Below, one piece after another: positions 35,701 to 45,796 of a stretch of 45,796 bases of DNA. This stretch comes from Krasilnikovozyma curviuscula. Lineage: Eukaryota > Basidiomycota > Tremellomycetes > Cystofilobasidiales > Mrakiaceae. Made by a program: the position numbers and the translations under genes. The notes beneath the pieces are model-generated. The model saw only the letters and a list, made by a program, of their open reading frames with translations, ran no database searches and was not told where the DNA came from. How positions within the stretch are numbered: position 1 is the stretch's first letter; every line of letters begins with the position of its first letter. Location: positions 1 to 45,796 of the forward strand of contig MVAQ01000176.1 in assembly GCA_014825775.1 (NCBI GenBank). The letters run 5' to 3'.

Positions 35701-36059
35701 CTGAGTTTTTCCGTATCACGACTGAGTAAAAGCGTCCGTATGTGTCGTAATGTAATCATATACAATTCCCTTTCACTGCTTGCTTAGCGCAAGTTCTTAT
35801 GTAGATGATGCGCCTAGGCGAGGCAAGTTTGCCGAGACATTTGTTCACAAATAAATCATTCCTGAAGAGAAATCGGTGCTAATAGTACATTCATGCTTGA
35901 AGCAAGAGATTTGATTGATTTTACTCCCTTGAGTGACCAAATAAACGATTTAACTCAAATTTCCGACAGTCAGATCCTGTACCCTTTGAGTCTCTTTTCT
36001 ATCAGTTTCACCATCGTAGCAGCATCTACCCTAATTGATGAAGAATGGAAGTCCGGGCC
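35701..36059. other. Convergent intergenic region (3' ends)
   Basis: About 360 AT-rich bases between two converging stop codons. It should contain both 3' UTRs and poly(A) sites; AATAAA occurs near 35850 and 35939. Nothing else is seen. Confidence 0.4.
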
Positions 36060-38402
36060 CTAAACGCGAGTCACAATAGTCAGAAGTGATGTCAAGTCAG
36101 CGAGAGGGGTACTGTGACGACATACAAAGTTTGGACGAGGGACTTCAACTTCAGTGTCAATCACTTTGTCCGGTCGGAATGCGTAGTGTTTAAAGCCGAG
36201 AGACATGGCAGGCAGAGCATCTTTGAGTGAAAGATTGTATGTTACAAAGCGCGTCAGATCAAAAAAATGAAGGCGGAACAGTCGAAGGGACCAACCACTC
36301 ACAGTCATAGTTGATACCCTCCTCTTGGAAAATCTCAATGACCGTGGAGTATGGGGTGGGTTTCATCCACAGCTGATGCCTGGAAAAATTGCCAAAAACA
36401 GCGACCAGCCGCAGTGTAAGCAAGTGTGACGGTAGTGAGCAAGCTATCAAAACAAAAGGAGGACCTACGACAGTCCATTTCCGTGACTACAGACGGAAAT
36501 CGTTTCCCAGGGGGGGGGGGGAGAGAGTTAGGATCACATTCAAAAATTCTTAGTGCCGGGTGAAAAGAAGGATTTACATTCCAATGAGAACTGTCGTCTG
36601 CGACGTCGCTTTAATTTGACCTGCCTGATCCAAGCTCGTGAAGTCAGGAGCTTGAAACAGCCACCCATGTTCATCGCACATCGTCTTGAGAGCAGCGACG
36701 AGAGCGTCATGATCGTCATTTAGCAGTTGTCTCTGCTTTGACTTATCCAATTGTTGCCTCGAGACGTATGTGATGACTCTGCCCACATCGTCACATACGA
36801 CCAAGAATCAGAAAGATAAACAAACTATCACAACATGGTGTTACCAAAACTCACGGTACAGATGAAGGTGCAGTTGATGCTCCAATGCTAGTCATCAGGG
36901 TGTTTCTGATCGGCATCCACCAGTTCGGACCAGCATCTGTCATATTGAGGACGTCACCGTTCATCTTGAAGAACTCTGGCCCGTGAACTGTGCCTGTAGG
37001 ATCTGAGCACCTTGGACCGAGGCTGCCGGCCTGAGGAAAAGTGTCAGCTGTAGACGTCAGATAACGACCATGGAAGCTGCAATGTTTCTTGAATCGGGAG
37101 CCTTACAGATCGATCTTCCACAACGACGGTGTCGAACAAGTATGTCTGACCTGTCAAGCTAGGGCCACACAATGAGATGTAGAAAGAACATAACCGCGAA
37201 GTCAGAACCAGATTCAATACTAAGCAAACGACTCAAGATTTGTTTAGTTTTACTCACGCCATACCTTCCCAGTCCAGACTATGTTCGGTCTTGACATTGG
37301 GGAAAATGTGCTTCAAGATAAAGCCGTTAAGCTTTGGTCGATCTCTCCAGCTGGCTTCGTCCGCGTTGGGCATGATGATTCTTGTCACCGCAGAGAGTAT
37401 TGTTTTACCGGCAGAAGTAATGGACTGGTCGAGAGAGGCATACTGTTTCCACATGCCAAAGAAGATCTCCGCCATGAAGTGGTAGTAGTGGTCCAGGAAC
37501 AGCGCGCCAGAATCGTTAATGAAGAACTACCAGCACCGGAACGACAAGAAGTTTCAGTTAAATAGGTTTAAAATTACAGGAGGATTAAGAATACAAACTG
37601 TGAGGCCGTCGGCGTAAACAGCTTTCTCGCCCAGCTCCACCACCGCTTCTTCCGGCGTGATGATCTGTTGAAATGATTACGTTGACGACAAGTAGACCAG
37701 CACCGAGATAATAAAGTTACCGAGATGATCAGATTCCTGTTTTCCCACAAATGGGAAACCTTAGAGAGGAAGTAGAACTCACCTGAATGTCCATATCCGT
37801 CGGGAATCTCTCGTAAGCATGTTGAGCTTCTACTCCACTAAGACCGTTTGAAAACATGGTATTGAGCTCCGGGAACGACTTTGGGTCCGAGGTGACAATG
37901 TACACGATGCCCTGTTTTGTATACTTTTGATTTGATCAACAAAGTTCAACGCCAATGGAACGACAGAGCACAGGAGAAGCTGTCAGTTCAGGGAAGCTAA
38001 CGGATATACGAACACAGCATGAAATGGGAAGGGGGTCCTTACGAGGTTCTGGAACGTATTGAAGCCGTACGACTTTCTGATGTGCTGAGTCTCTCTGATG
38101 CTGTTGACATAATGATCCCGCTTCACCTCCTTTGCTGCAAAGAGCGACTGGCGCACTGTACCATCGTGCATCGATCTGTAATCTTCGAGGGGAGTGTCGT
38201 CGCTTGTAGAGATGTGGGTGACGGTGTCAATAACAGGGTGGGCGACCGGAAGGGGGGGATGGTCCATTATGGGGGTGGATCTGCTCGACCAGAGGTAAAG
38301 GACGAGAAAGCCAATGACGAGCAGGTAGAGGGCATTTCTCGAGCGGACCCTGGGTCCTCGAGGGACCCCCAGGAATGGGCTTCCAGGTCTGGACGAAAGC
38401 AT
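36060..38402 (-). CDS. GT61-type glycosyltransferase, Golgi type II membrane protein
   Basis: I chose ATG 38402, which gives MLSSRPGSPFLGVPRGPRVR before the anchor NALYLLVIGFLVLYLW; an in-frame ATG at 38510 would add 36 residues. The lumenal part contains GIVYIVTSDPKSFPELNTMF, FINDSGALFLDHYYHFMAEI, FGMWKQYASLD, RDRPKLNGFILKHIFPNV, VTYVSRQQLDKSKQRQLLND and LVAALKTMCDEHGWLFQ. The signature IGIHGNGLSHQLWMKP is assembled across an 18-nt exon (36469-36486), and TPYSTVIEIFQEEGINYD and MSLGFKHYAFRPDK follow. The stop is TAG at 36060-36062. The DHYYHF and HGNGL.H.LWM..... V.E.F elements define the DUF563/GT61 family, whose members transfer xylose, arabinose or GlcNAc. In a tremellomycete it may build xylose-containing surface glycans; donor and acceptor are inference. 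Confidence 0.85.
36510..36521 (+). repeat. Homopolymer G12 tract in an intron
   Basis: Twelve G in a row, which is C12 on the coding strand of the GT61 gene. It lies in the 91-nt intron (36487-36577) just upstream of the 18-nt exon carrying HGNGLS, about 24 bases from the acceptor, where it could act as the polypyrimidine tract. Confidence 0.9.
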
Positions 38403-38781
38403 GATACGTTCAAAGCCAACGACACTCTGCAATCGAGCGCCCACCGTCGCTTCTCTTGCCACCTCGAGAAGGCCACGAGTCCGAATAAGACTGAGGGTGG
38501 CGAGTAGCAAGCTTGTCTGTCATTGCTGCTTTCTCGAATGACATGACCCAGTGACAGGCGAGCATCCCACCTCAGGTCATTAGGGGTTGTCGCATCCACT
38601 GGGTTTCTGGGGAGTTGCTTGCAGCCGGCCCCGTTGCGGCGTTGCTCGCGAAACCTTAAAGTCTCACAACGGAAGAGCAAACTAACATTTATTCAGCCTA
38701 ACTCTGATTCCTATCTCTATGTTCTTCCCAACCACCACCACTATCACTCTTTCAGTCCTGTAGCTCCTCTCTGCTTTCAGC
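38403..38781. promoter_or_regulatory. Divergent promoter between GT61 and GT8-like genes
   Basis: About 380 bases separate the chosen GT61 start (38402) from the GT8-like start (38782); with the alternative GT61 start at 38510 only 271 remain. The two glycosyltransferase genes may therefore be co-regulated. A CCACCACCACTATCACTCTT tract precedes the GT8-like start. No TATA box is clear. Confidence 0.4.
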
Positions 38782-40629
38782 ATGACGCTCCGCCAGTCGG
38801 AAAAGAAGGGACGGAAAATGCTGCAGGGCCTCACGCTCAACAAGACGTTCAGGCGGTTCTTCGTCATTTCAGGTGTGCTGGCTTTCATCTGGTTCGTGCT
38901 CGAGTACAACGAGCAGGGAAAACGATTCAAGAAGCTCAAGTCTCTGCAAGACACCGTCGACCCCTCTCATTCCGCCACTGGGGTCCTCTCTTCCGCTTCG
39001 CACAAGAAACGGATCCTTCCTGGGCTCTCATTCCCTAGTCAAGGTGTAGTAGAGCAGCCAGAGGTGCTGCACATAGTGACGGCGATGTACAGCGAGAATA
39101 GTGCCATCGAAGGAGCGTTGCTCTTGAAGGTGAGCTCCTACGTGATTGTCTGACTCGCTAATGACTCGCAGCTAAACATTTGCCTTCACAAAACCCCCCT
39201 TTATAGTCTGCACTGATGTACCAATCAACCCCGATAGACTTCCACATCCTTGTTGATCACCAAGCGCAGTCGTATATCGAAAAGGTCATCAAACTGATCC
39301 AAAGACCGGTCCACAGGACCCAAGTCATCTTCTACCCGATACACGGTCGTGCAATGGAACGAAGATTAGACAGAACTGCCACTGGAATGGGTACGGACAA
39401 TCCCTTGGTCGGCGCTTTCAGAACGAATCATCCGGGAGGCTACAGTATGTGTTTTGGTTATTGATGAATGGCGTCAGTGTCGCCTCTAATACCTTGCCTC
39501 TATAACCTTATCCAGTGGGTATGATGAAACTCTTCATGCATGAGATCATAGACATCAAAGTGAAGCGAATCATGTGGGTGGACACTGACATCCTTTTCCT
39601 GAGTGATCCTCTTCGTGAGTTACTAGCTATCGTTCATCTTCATCAAAGATCGTAATCGCTTGTGATCTAACTCCTTCGCATCCATTCTTTTAGTCCTTTG
39701 GAGAGAGTTCTCAACGTTCAAAGAAACAACAGCCATCATGATCCCGTCTCACGACGTCTTCGGACCCAACGAAGAATCGTGGCAGTCGGCCAGTCGAGTG
39801 TGTTCATGCATCATGCTCATGGACCTGGAGAGGCTCAGGAAGAGTGTCTTTATGTACTCGTCTCTGTTCGACGACAACGACAAGTCGAGGGCTCTCGCTC
39901 CTTCAGCCGTCAAGCAGGTCTGGGGCGACCCTAGAGATGGCGCTTACTACAACCACGTCGAGATGGGAGATCAGGGTTATTTCTGGGCATTGAAAGTGTA
40001 CGCTCCGGAACTTTTCATGCACCTTCCTCTCTCATGGGAGTTGTCGAATTGTTTGTGGGTGAGTCTGTCTGTCACTCTTGGTGGGCCAATAGAAGGAAAT
40101 GCTGATGACCATCCGCTCCAAGGGAATGTACGGTCTGAATCTCAACGACGATGACACTACGACCAATGCTCAACAGCTCTCGAAACAGAAAAACCTGGTT
40201 GGTACTCCTGACCAAGAGAATTCATTGACGCCGAATCTGGTGTGTCGCATCTCGCTTTCTTATGTTTTGATCGAAGACTGACGAGAGAAATCGGGACAGC
40301 TTCACTTCAACTGCCTACCGGGAGACGATGGAGCTCCTGACATCTACTTCAAGAAGAAGTTGTGGTCCGACCCAGAACATCCACTTAACCAAGAATGGGG
40401 CTCAGCAGGTAAGCAGCTGTGGCCGACAAACCACGGCTCATCGCATCGTTGCTCACCATAGAACTCTCTGCTCTGCACCTTTTTTTTTCTCACAGTAAAA
40501 TATCATGCACAGTATAAATTCATTTGGCTAAATAAAGGAAAAGAGTCCATGACGATAGTCACTCGAACAGATCTGAGGTTCTGGGATGAGATTGTGGCCG
40601 GAAGGAAGTACGCGGATGGGTATGATTAA
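38782..40629 (+). CDS. GT8-like glycosyltransferase, copy 1 of a tandem pair
   Basis: The ATG at 38782 gives a basic cytosolic tail, an anchor (FFVISGVLAFIWFVLEY) and a stem. The catalytic part reads VLHIVTAMYSENSAIEGALL, SALMYQSTPIDFHILVD, RLDRTATGMGTDNPLVGAFR and MKLFMHEIIDIKVKRIMWVD. The run continues TDILFLSDPL; DTD is the metal-binding DxD motif, followed by LWREFSTFKETTAIMIPSHD. Later come YNHVEMGDQGYFWALKVYAP, HFNCLPGDDGAPDIYFKKK and KFIWLNKG, ending RKYADGYD with TAA at 40627-40629. The fold pattern and the DTD strand after KRI.W belong to GT8 and related retaining transferases such as xyloside xylosyltransferases. It should act in the Golgi using a nucleotide sugar. The next gene is a close paralogue with the same introns. 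Confidence 0.82.
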
Positions 40630-41101
40630 GTAGAGAAAAAGATTGTATTGTTATTTTGATGTACTAGAAGCCTTATATGAGGATGCTCCAACCACAAAAG
40701 CAAAGCCTTGCAGAAATAACGCACTTCGCTATTCGCTCCTTTGCACATCCGATCCCAGCCCTTTTAATCGCAATCTCCATCAGCAGTGTTTCTCTGATTC
40801 TTGATATGGTATGGGAAGCTGTTGACGCTCGCGGTTCGAATTTTGATTGACTGGTGGACTGTTTCCGGTTCCCCACAACACGCAGCGCGCGGAAGTCTTG
40901 CCTTACTTACGAAATTGGCGCAAACTTTCACCTAGTTCAAAAGTCTTACTTCCAATGATTCCGTTCTTAGCACTCCTTCTGGAGATTCGAAACTTCAGAA
41001 TCCCTATCAACTATCAACCTTCGGAGGGGCACTTGAAGGAAACGTAGTCCAATTTCCGACAACTTCCTCTCGCAACCTCCTCTCGCTCCTTCATTCCAGC
41101 C
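40630..41101. other. Intergenic region between the tandem GT8-like genes
   Basis: About 470 bases: 3' UTR of copy 1 and promoter of copy 2. A short CT-rich leader (CTTCCTCTCGCAACCTCC) precedes ATG 41102. No gene is supported here. Confidence 0.4.
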
Positions 41102-42795
41102 ATGGCCCCTCAGCTGCTGATGCTCTTGGTGAAGAAGAAGGTCTTCACTTGTATGGTTCTCTTGATTACAGGCTGGTTTCTCTTCGTCTCGACGTTCTTG
41201 CATGAAAGGGCAGCTGCTCTTCTTCCTTCAGGACTCACCTTCTCAGTGAGGAACGGCGGACTGCCGGACACGATTCATATCGTTGCAGCTATGTCTGACG
41301 AGAGCAGCGCAGAAGAAGGAGCTCTGATGCTCAAGGTACATCCTTCCTCCCTTGACGCTAGCAGTCGTTCTTCGCTAAACTTATTCCTCTCGACAGTCCG
41401 CACTAATGTACCAATCGACACCAATAGACTTCCATCTAATAGTCTCTCCTCACGCCATGAAATACCTGGAAGACATTTTCACTTTGGTGGTCAACCCAGT
41501 GCATCCGGTACAGGTTATCTTCTATCCGATATCGTGGGAGGCGATGGCTTTACGTCTAGACAGAGCAGCGACTGGAATGGGGACGAATGACCCGCTGATG
41601 GGAGCGTTAAGGACCAATCATCCCGGCGGGAGCAGTAAGCAATTTCTCTTAGTTTCCAAATCTTGAAACACTCGCCAATCTGCTCCGCTCTTTTACAGTG
41701 GGCATGATGAAGCTGTTCTTGCACGAGATAATACCCATCCATGTCAAACGGATCATGTGGTTGGATACCGATGCTCTGTTTTTGACGGATCCTGTCTGTG
41801 AGTTTGCATCTCGATCATGAAGCCGTTTGTTATGCCAACTAACACCTGAGCGCCTCAGTACTATGGCGCCAGTTTGACAATTTCAATGAAACCACCGCCA
41901 TCATGATCCCCTCTCATTCCTTCGGACCACCTGAAAAACTAGAGCCTTGGCAAGCTGCGAGTCAAGTTTGCTCCTGCGTGCTTCTCATGGACGTCGACAG
42001 GCTGAGGAAAAAGGTGTACATGCACTCGAACCTATTCCCAGCTGCAGATAGAGCGCGGGCTATCGGTCCGCCAGCCATTGAATCATTTTGGGGTCTGCCC
42101 AAGAACGGACCATACTACAATCATGTGGAGATGGGAGATCAGGGCTACTTTTGGGCGACCAAAGTCTACGCTCCCGAGTTGTTCATGCATCTACCATTGT
42201 GAGTTCGAATGTTATGATCCAGCTGCTTCTAAACCCTGACATTACGCAATGTGTCGTGTAAAAGATCTTTTGAAGTGACTTGGTGTCTCTGGTACATGTA
42301 TGGAACTGGACTTCAAGGAAACTCAACAACTACAGCCGAACAGCAGGTCGCGGCTCAAATGCATCTTCAAGAGACGTCGGATCAAGGGAAAGTTCTGACA
42401 CCTAACATTGTCGGTTTTGACTATTTTCTTCAGCCGTGGTGTACTGCTTACCTGACCTTCGCTCTCTTATAAAGTTACACTTCAATTGCATGCTGAGTGA
42501 TGAAGGAGATCCTGACATCTACTTTAAAAAGTCCGTTTGGAACAGACCTGATGAACTTATAACTAAGTCTTGGGGACCAGCAGGTGTGTTCCATTCAATT
42601 TAATATATCTGTTAGTTGAGGGCACATGTCTGAGCTGTTGTCGGAACGGAACCCTTTTTTACAGTCAAATACCACGAGCAGTACAAGTTTATTTGGCTGA
42701 ATAGGGGACTCTCTCATTTACAACTGATCACACAAACAGACCTGAGGTTCTGGGATGAGATTGTAGGAGGTAGGAAGATGGCTGATGGATACTAA
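41102..42795 (+). CDS. GT8-like glycosyltransferase, copy 2 of a tandem pair
   Basis: The ATG at 41102 gives MAPQLLMLLVKKK and an anchor (VFTCMVLLITGWFLFVSTFL) with a shorter stem than copy 1. The catalytic domain repeats the same blocks: IHIVAAMSDESSAEEGALML, SALMYQSTPIDFHLIV, RLDRAATGMGTNDPLMGALR and KRIMWLDTDALFLTDP, which has the DTD motif. ETTAIMIPSHSFGPPEK, YYNHVEMGDQGYFWATKVYA, LHFNCMLSDEGDPDIYFKK and QTDLRFWDEIVGGRKMADGY follow, with TAA at 42793-42795. Intron positions match copy 1, so the pair arose by tandem duplication of the whole gene. Membrane anchor and stem have diverged much more than the catalytic part, and the residues after the DTD strand differ. The copies may therefore act in different Golgi sub-compartments or on different acceptors; that is inference. 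Confidence 0.82.
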
Positions 42796-42963
42796 AGATA
42801 GAGCAGCCATCATCGATGTACTTTTTTTACGAGCAACTGGTCGGCCAGTGCCTAAAAGTGGAGTTTTTAGCTTAATTACTCATTTAATTCTGTAAAACGG
42901 AGAGGTATTCTTGCGTGATGCCTTCCGCAACGCAAGCAAGCTCTGCAGCAGAATCTACAACAT

Positions 42964-45037
42964 TTACCAGTCCTCTTCCAGCAGTGTCCACAACAGTTGA
43001 TTCCAAGCCCCAGGAACTGAACCCCCGCACCAGTGCAGGCAGTCTCCTTTAATTGCAGCTCCTCTGGAACAGCAGGGGGAGAGTCAGAAGGTTTCCAATG
43101 ACATCATTGTATAATGCTCACAGGAAGTGTGCTTCAGGGCGAGAAATGGACAGCGGCCACACGTCTAGATACGCAATCTTCTGGGACTGTAAAGAAGTCC
43201 AAACATGATTCGATAAATAGCTTGACTTTGGCCAAAAAGACAGTTAGAACATACATCGTTCACTGCATCTATCGCTTCCCTCCAAAGACTATAATAGACC
43301 ACATCAAGTTAGTAACGCACTGAAAAAGATGCAGAACAATTTACCTACTCGTTGAACTTATGGAACCGGTCCCATCCAAAATACCAGTTGTCAGCGATCT
43401 TCTCCATACCGTCAACGTTTTCTGACGGCCGATCGTATTCCCAGCAGTTGTTGTGTCCTGCGATGCAATGAGATAGCAACAGAGGGAAGGGGAGAATCAG
43501 CTCCTTCAATTTTACCTTGATAAACTGAGTTGCCTTACCTGGTGCGATGGAACGGTAAATGACTCGCGGATTGGAGGGCAAAACCAAAGCTGTGGAGATT
43601 GTCTTGTTTACCTGTTTCGACAAAAAAGCATAACCAAACATAAGCCTTCAGGAGTAACTTCACTGTATATAGAATAACTCACCATACTCTGGTAAAGTTT
43701 GACCAAGTCCTCAACCGGAATGTTGTGTTTAGGACCATAATGGGCACCCGCGTTGAAAATCCAAAGAGGGCGGTGTTTTAGAGGGGCTTCTTTGTTGACC
43801 ACTCGATCTGAAACGTATTTCGGAACTTCCTCCCATCGTTCGTCAAATTTAGCCAAGAAGGAATCCATCCTTTTCAAAAAGACGCAGACAGCGTCAGTTA
43901 CAGACGCAACAATTTTATTTAAAAAAGATGTATTGAGAGCTCACTTCCATTCGGGCTGGTATCCGTTCTCAATCAGAATTTCTTGCATCTCCTCTGAGTG
44001 GACGATGTAGTCTGCTCTAATGTAAGTGACGATGGGCAGTTTCAGTCGATCGCCTCTCCCACTCACGGCTTCCCACAGCGAGGAGTACGTCTCGTTATTT
44101 GAATGAGTTGCAGCGAATTCTAAGTCGAGATAGAGTCTGAGCTGGAGGGGATGTATTTCAGTCCATTTGTTAACTTCTTGACGGATGGTCCCCGGTGGGA
44201 ATGGGGCGCCGAGTTGTTGCCATAGGATGGTGTACATCTGTTGAGTCAGAGAATCTAGGAGGCAAGGTGCAAGACCAATGAATGAGTTGAGGGTATTGCT
44301 AAAGTAAACCAGAAACGTTGTGATGATCACCGACCTCCAACCATGACTACTCCCTCGTCACTTCCCAGCGCTCTCTCCAAGAATGCAAAAGCGTTGAAGC
44401 GCAACAGGACGTCTTCTTCCGAATGAGGTGTCCATACTTGATTTAAGAGCGTCTGGGAACGTTGGATAGCCCTCGCATCCGTCTGAGACGATTCAAAACT
44501 GTCGTCCCAAACCACATCGCCTACATCATCCTTCACTACCGGCGGAGGAACCCAGCAGCCTGTGAAAGCGAAATCTTTAGCGTTCACCTTCATCGGTAAA
44601 GCAACGAAGAAAGACTTCATACCTTCCAATCTGGCACCAAAGTCGGACTCCAAGTCTGTCATGTTGCGTTCGGGGTCTGCATGAACCCACCGTCCGTCGA
44701 GCAGCCGCTTCTGCTTTTCATTCCAGCTCAATGTCTGCTGCTGTTGCTGCTGATGCGGAGGAGGAGTAGAATCTAGAACATGTTGAACTTGCTGCTGCTT
44801 CTTCCAATCCAGTCTAGCTTTCGCCCTCTTCATGGAGTCGTTGGACTCAGACAGCTGTTTTGCTTCTGAGAGTGGTTGAGAGTAGAAGGAGGAAGAAGAC
44901 AGGATCGGTTCAGCCCATCCCTTGGATGACATTGTTGAAACCATGCTAATTCTCCAGGTTGAAAAAGAGTGCAGAGTGAGGGCCGTGAGGATGATGAGGG
45001 TGAGGATGAGCAGCCTCCTGTACCGGGAGAAGAACAT
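42964..45037 (-). CDS. TBL/PC-esterase-like type II membrane protein, second copy (with three extra 3' exons)
   Basis: The ATG at 45037 gives MFFSRYRRLLILTLIILTAL, a short tail plus anchor, then a stem with a poly-Gln run (PPPHQQQQQQ). The domain starts with RWVHADPERNMTDLESDFG and GCWVPPPV. VVMVGDSLTQQMY is split by an intron at 44255-44334 inside the Asp codon of GDS. WIFNAGAHYGPKHNIPVEDL and HNNCWEYDRP follow. The long exon seems to stop at GWDRFHKFNE plus TAG, but splicing 43289-43348 (branch point CTAAC), 43187-43254 and 43064-43121 continues the frame. The new exons read DLWREAIDAVND, SQKIAYLDVWPLSISRPEAH and GDCLHWC with the DxxH motif, ending at TAA 42964-42966. These match YLDVWQMSVTRPDAH...DCLHFC of the gene at 16164-18085. 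Inferred role: O-acetylation of a surface polysaccharide. Confidence 0.82.
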
Positions 45038-45703
45038 TGCGCTGCGAAACGGACGATGTTGCTGTAGGTGAGTTCCCTCTGTAGGAGCGAGAGAGGTACA
45101 TATGAGCCAGGAAGGCTGGCCGGGCCCTGTTCCGCAACATCTCTACTGCGTTTAAGCAGATCGACAGACTGGCGGGGCGGAAGCAAGGCAGCAAGCTTTG
45201 TTTTTGACGAAACAGGTCAGTGGCGTGAGCGGATGAAAAGCGAAGCTGCCATCTTCTCATCAGCTAAACCTCACAAATACACCAACACTTTTAACGTATA
45301 TGCGTTAATAGCAGTGCTATGAGATCTCCCTTCATCTTGAGGACAATAGACAATTTGGAAGGTGGCGGGGCACTTCGCGTTCTGAGCCACAATGAAGCCA
45401 ACGTGCCTGCCTTCATCCACGTCTTTTTTCCATAGTCCAAGCCATTTGTTTCTTCTGTTTTCTTTTCTTTAGGGCTTTGCAGGGCAATACCAGGTGCCAT
45501 TTCTTCACACTTATTGACCAGGTTCTTCAACCAACAGTCGCTCGTTCTCCCACCAAACTATAAATTTCCGCGTCCAGTATAAACAAACCTCGTTATCCTC
45601 CCAATAAAACCACCTTAGCCTCAAGAGCCATCAATACTGCGTCTCCTTCTATAAAACACCATCTATCGAACATCTGACGACGGACTGAACGCTGATAATT
45701 AAG
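45038..45703. promoter_or_regulatory. Divergent promoter region with TATA candidates
   Basis: About 670 bases between divergent start codons. CTATAAAT at about 45558, GTATAAAC near 45578 and CTATAAAA near 45650 are TATA-like, the last about 50 bases before ATG 45704. Open frames at 45068-45322 and 45291-45530 have no domain. Confidence 0.45.
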
Positions 45704-45796
45704 ATGTCACGTCTATTACAGTCGACGATCCTCCTCGCCGTGTTGGCCAGCACCGTGGCCCCCATTGAGGCTTCCGCACACGACCTCCTCAAGAAC
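45704..45796 (+). CDS. Secreted protein, N-terminus only (cut by window end)
   Basis: The ATG at 45704 opens 31 codons with no stop before the window ends. The start, MSRLLQSTILLAVLASTVAP, is a typical signal peptide: one Arg, a Leu/Ile/Val core, and a probable cleavage after the EASA that closes this part. HDLLKN follows as the first mature residues. The upstream sequence has a TATA-like element about 50 bases away and a purine at -3. The protein cannot be identified from this fragment. Confidence 0.65.
   Translation, partial: MSRLLQSTILLAVLASTVAPIEASAHDLLKN

Noticed and set aside
38403..38510. N-terminal extension of the GT61 protein from ATG 38510
   Set aside because: It is in frame, but it would put about 36 extra residues before an otherwise typical short cytosolic tail and anchor; kept only as an alternative start.
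40833..40840. GGTTCGAA, resembling a tRNA B box
   Set aside because: The bases around it do not form a T-arm or acceptor stem and no A box lies at the right distance.

Overview
The window looks like nuclear DNA of a basidiomycete fungus, most likely a tremellomycete yeast (Cryptococcus/Tremella-like). Genes are densely packed on both strands. Nearly all are cut by many 50-90 nt GT..AG introns, and the proteins are fungal housekeeping enzymes and Golgi or cell-surface carbohydrate enzymes. No bacterial operon structure, transposon, CRISPR array or RNA gene was found. Assignments are made by reading motifs and splice frames by eye; no database search was possible.

Layout. 1-4.6 kb: the 3' part of a secreted phospholipase C/acid phosphatase-type phosphoesterase gene (its first exon lies outside the window), followed by a broken tandem copy. 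5.3-13.2 kb: two paralogous type II membrane proteins with a GDSH...DxxH esterase/acyltransferase signature, in opposite orientation, flank a membrane-anchored heparinase II/III-like polysaccharide lyase. 14.2-15.1 kb: a 2-hydroxychromene-2-carboxylate isomerase/GST-kappa-like protein. 16.2-18.1 kb: a TBL/PC-esterase-like protein. 18.2-20.5 kb: a FucP-like sugar MFS transporter. 21.1-23.7 kb: an unrecognised low-complexity protein. 24.3-26.3 kb: an SLC35C-like nucleotide-sugar transporter.

26.9-35.7 kb is housekeeping: S-adenosylmethionine synthetase, eIF3m and prefoldin subunit 2 (the last two share a 156 bp divergent promoter), and delta-1-pyrroline-5-carboxylate dehydrogenase. 36.1-45.0 kb returns to glycan enzymes: a GT61-type glycosyltransferase, a tandem pair of GT8-like glycosyltransferases, and a second TBL/PC-esterase-like protein whose last three exons were found by splicing. 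The window ends in the signal peptide of another gene.

Taken together, four GDS/DxxH acyltransferase-like proteins, three glycosyltransferases, a nucleotide-sugar transporter, a sugar permease and a polysaccharide lyase lie within 40 kb. The inferred theme is synthesis, O-acylation and remodelling of a surface polysaccharide (capsule or cell wall). Two features of gene structure stand out: active-site motifs carried by very short exons (11 nt for the GDS block, 18 nt for the GT61 HGNGLS block), and a phase-1 intron that splits the catalytic Asp codon of GDS at the same place in both TBL-like genes.
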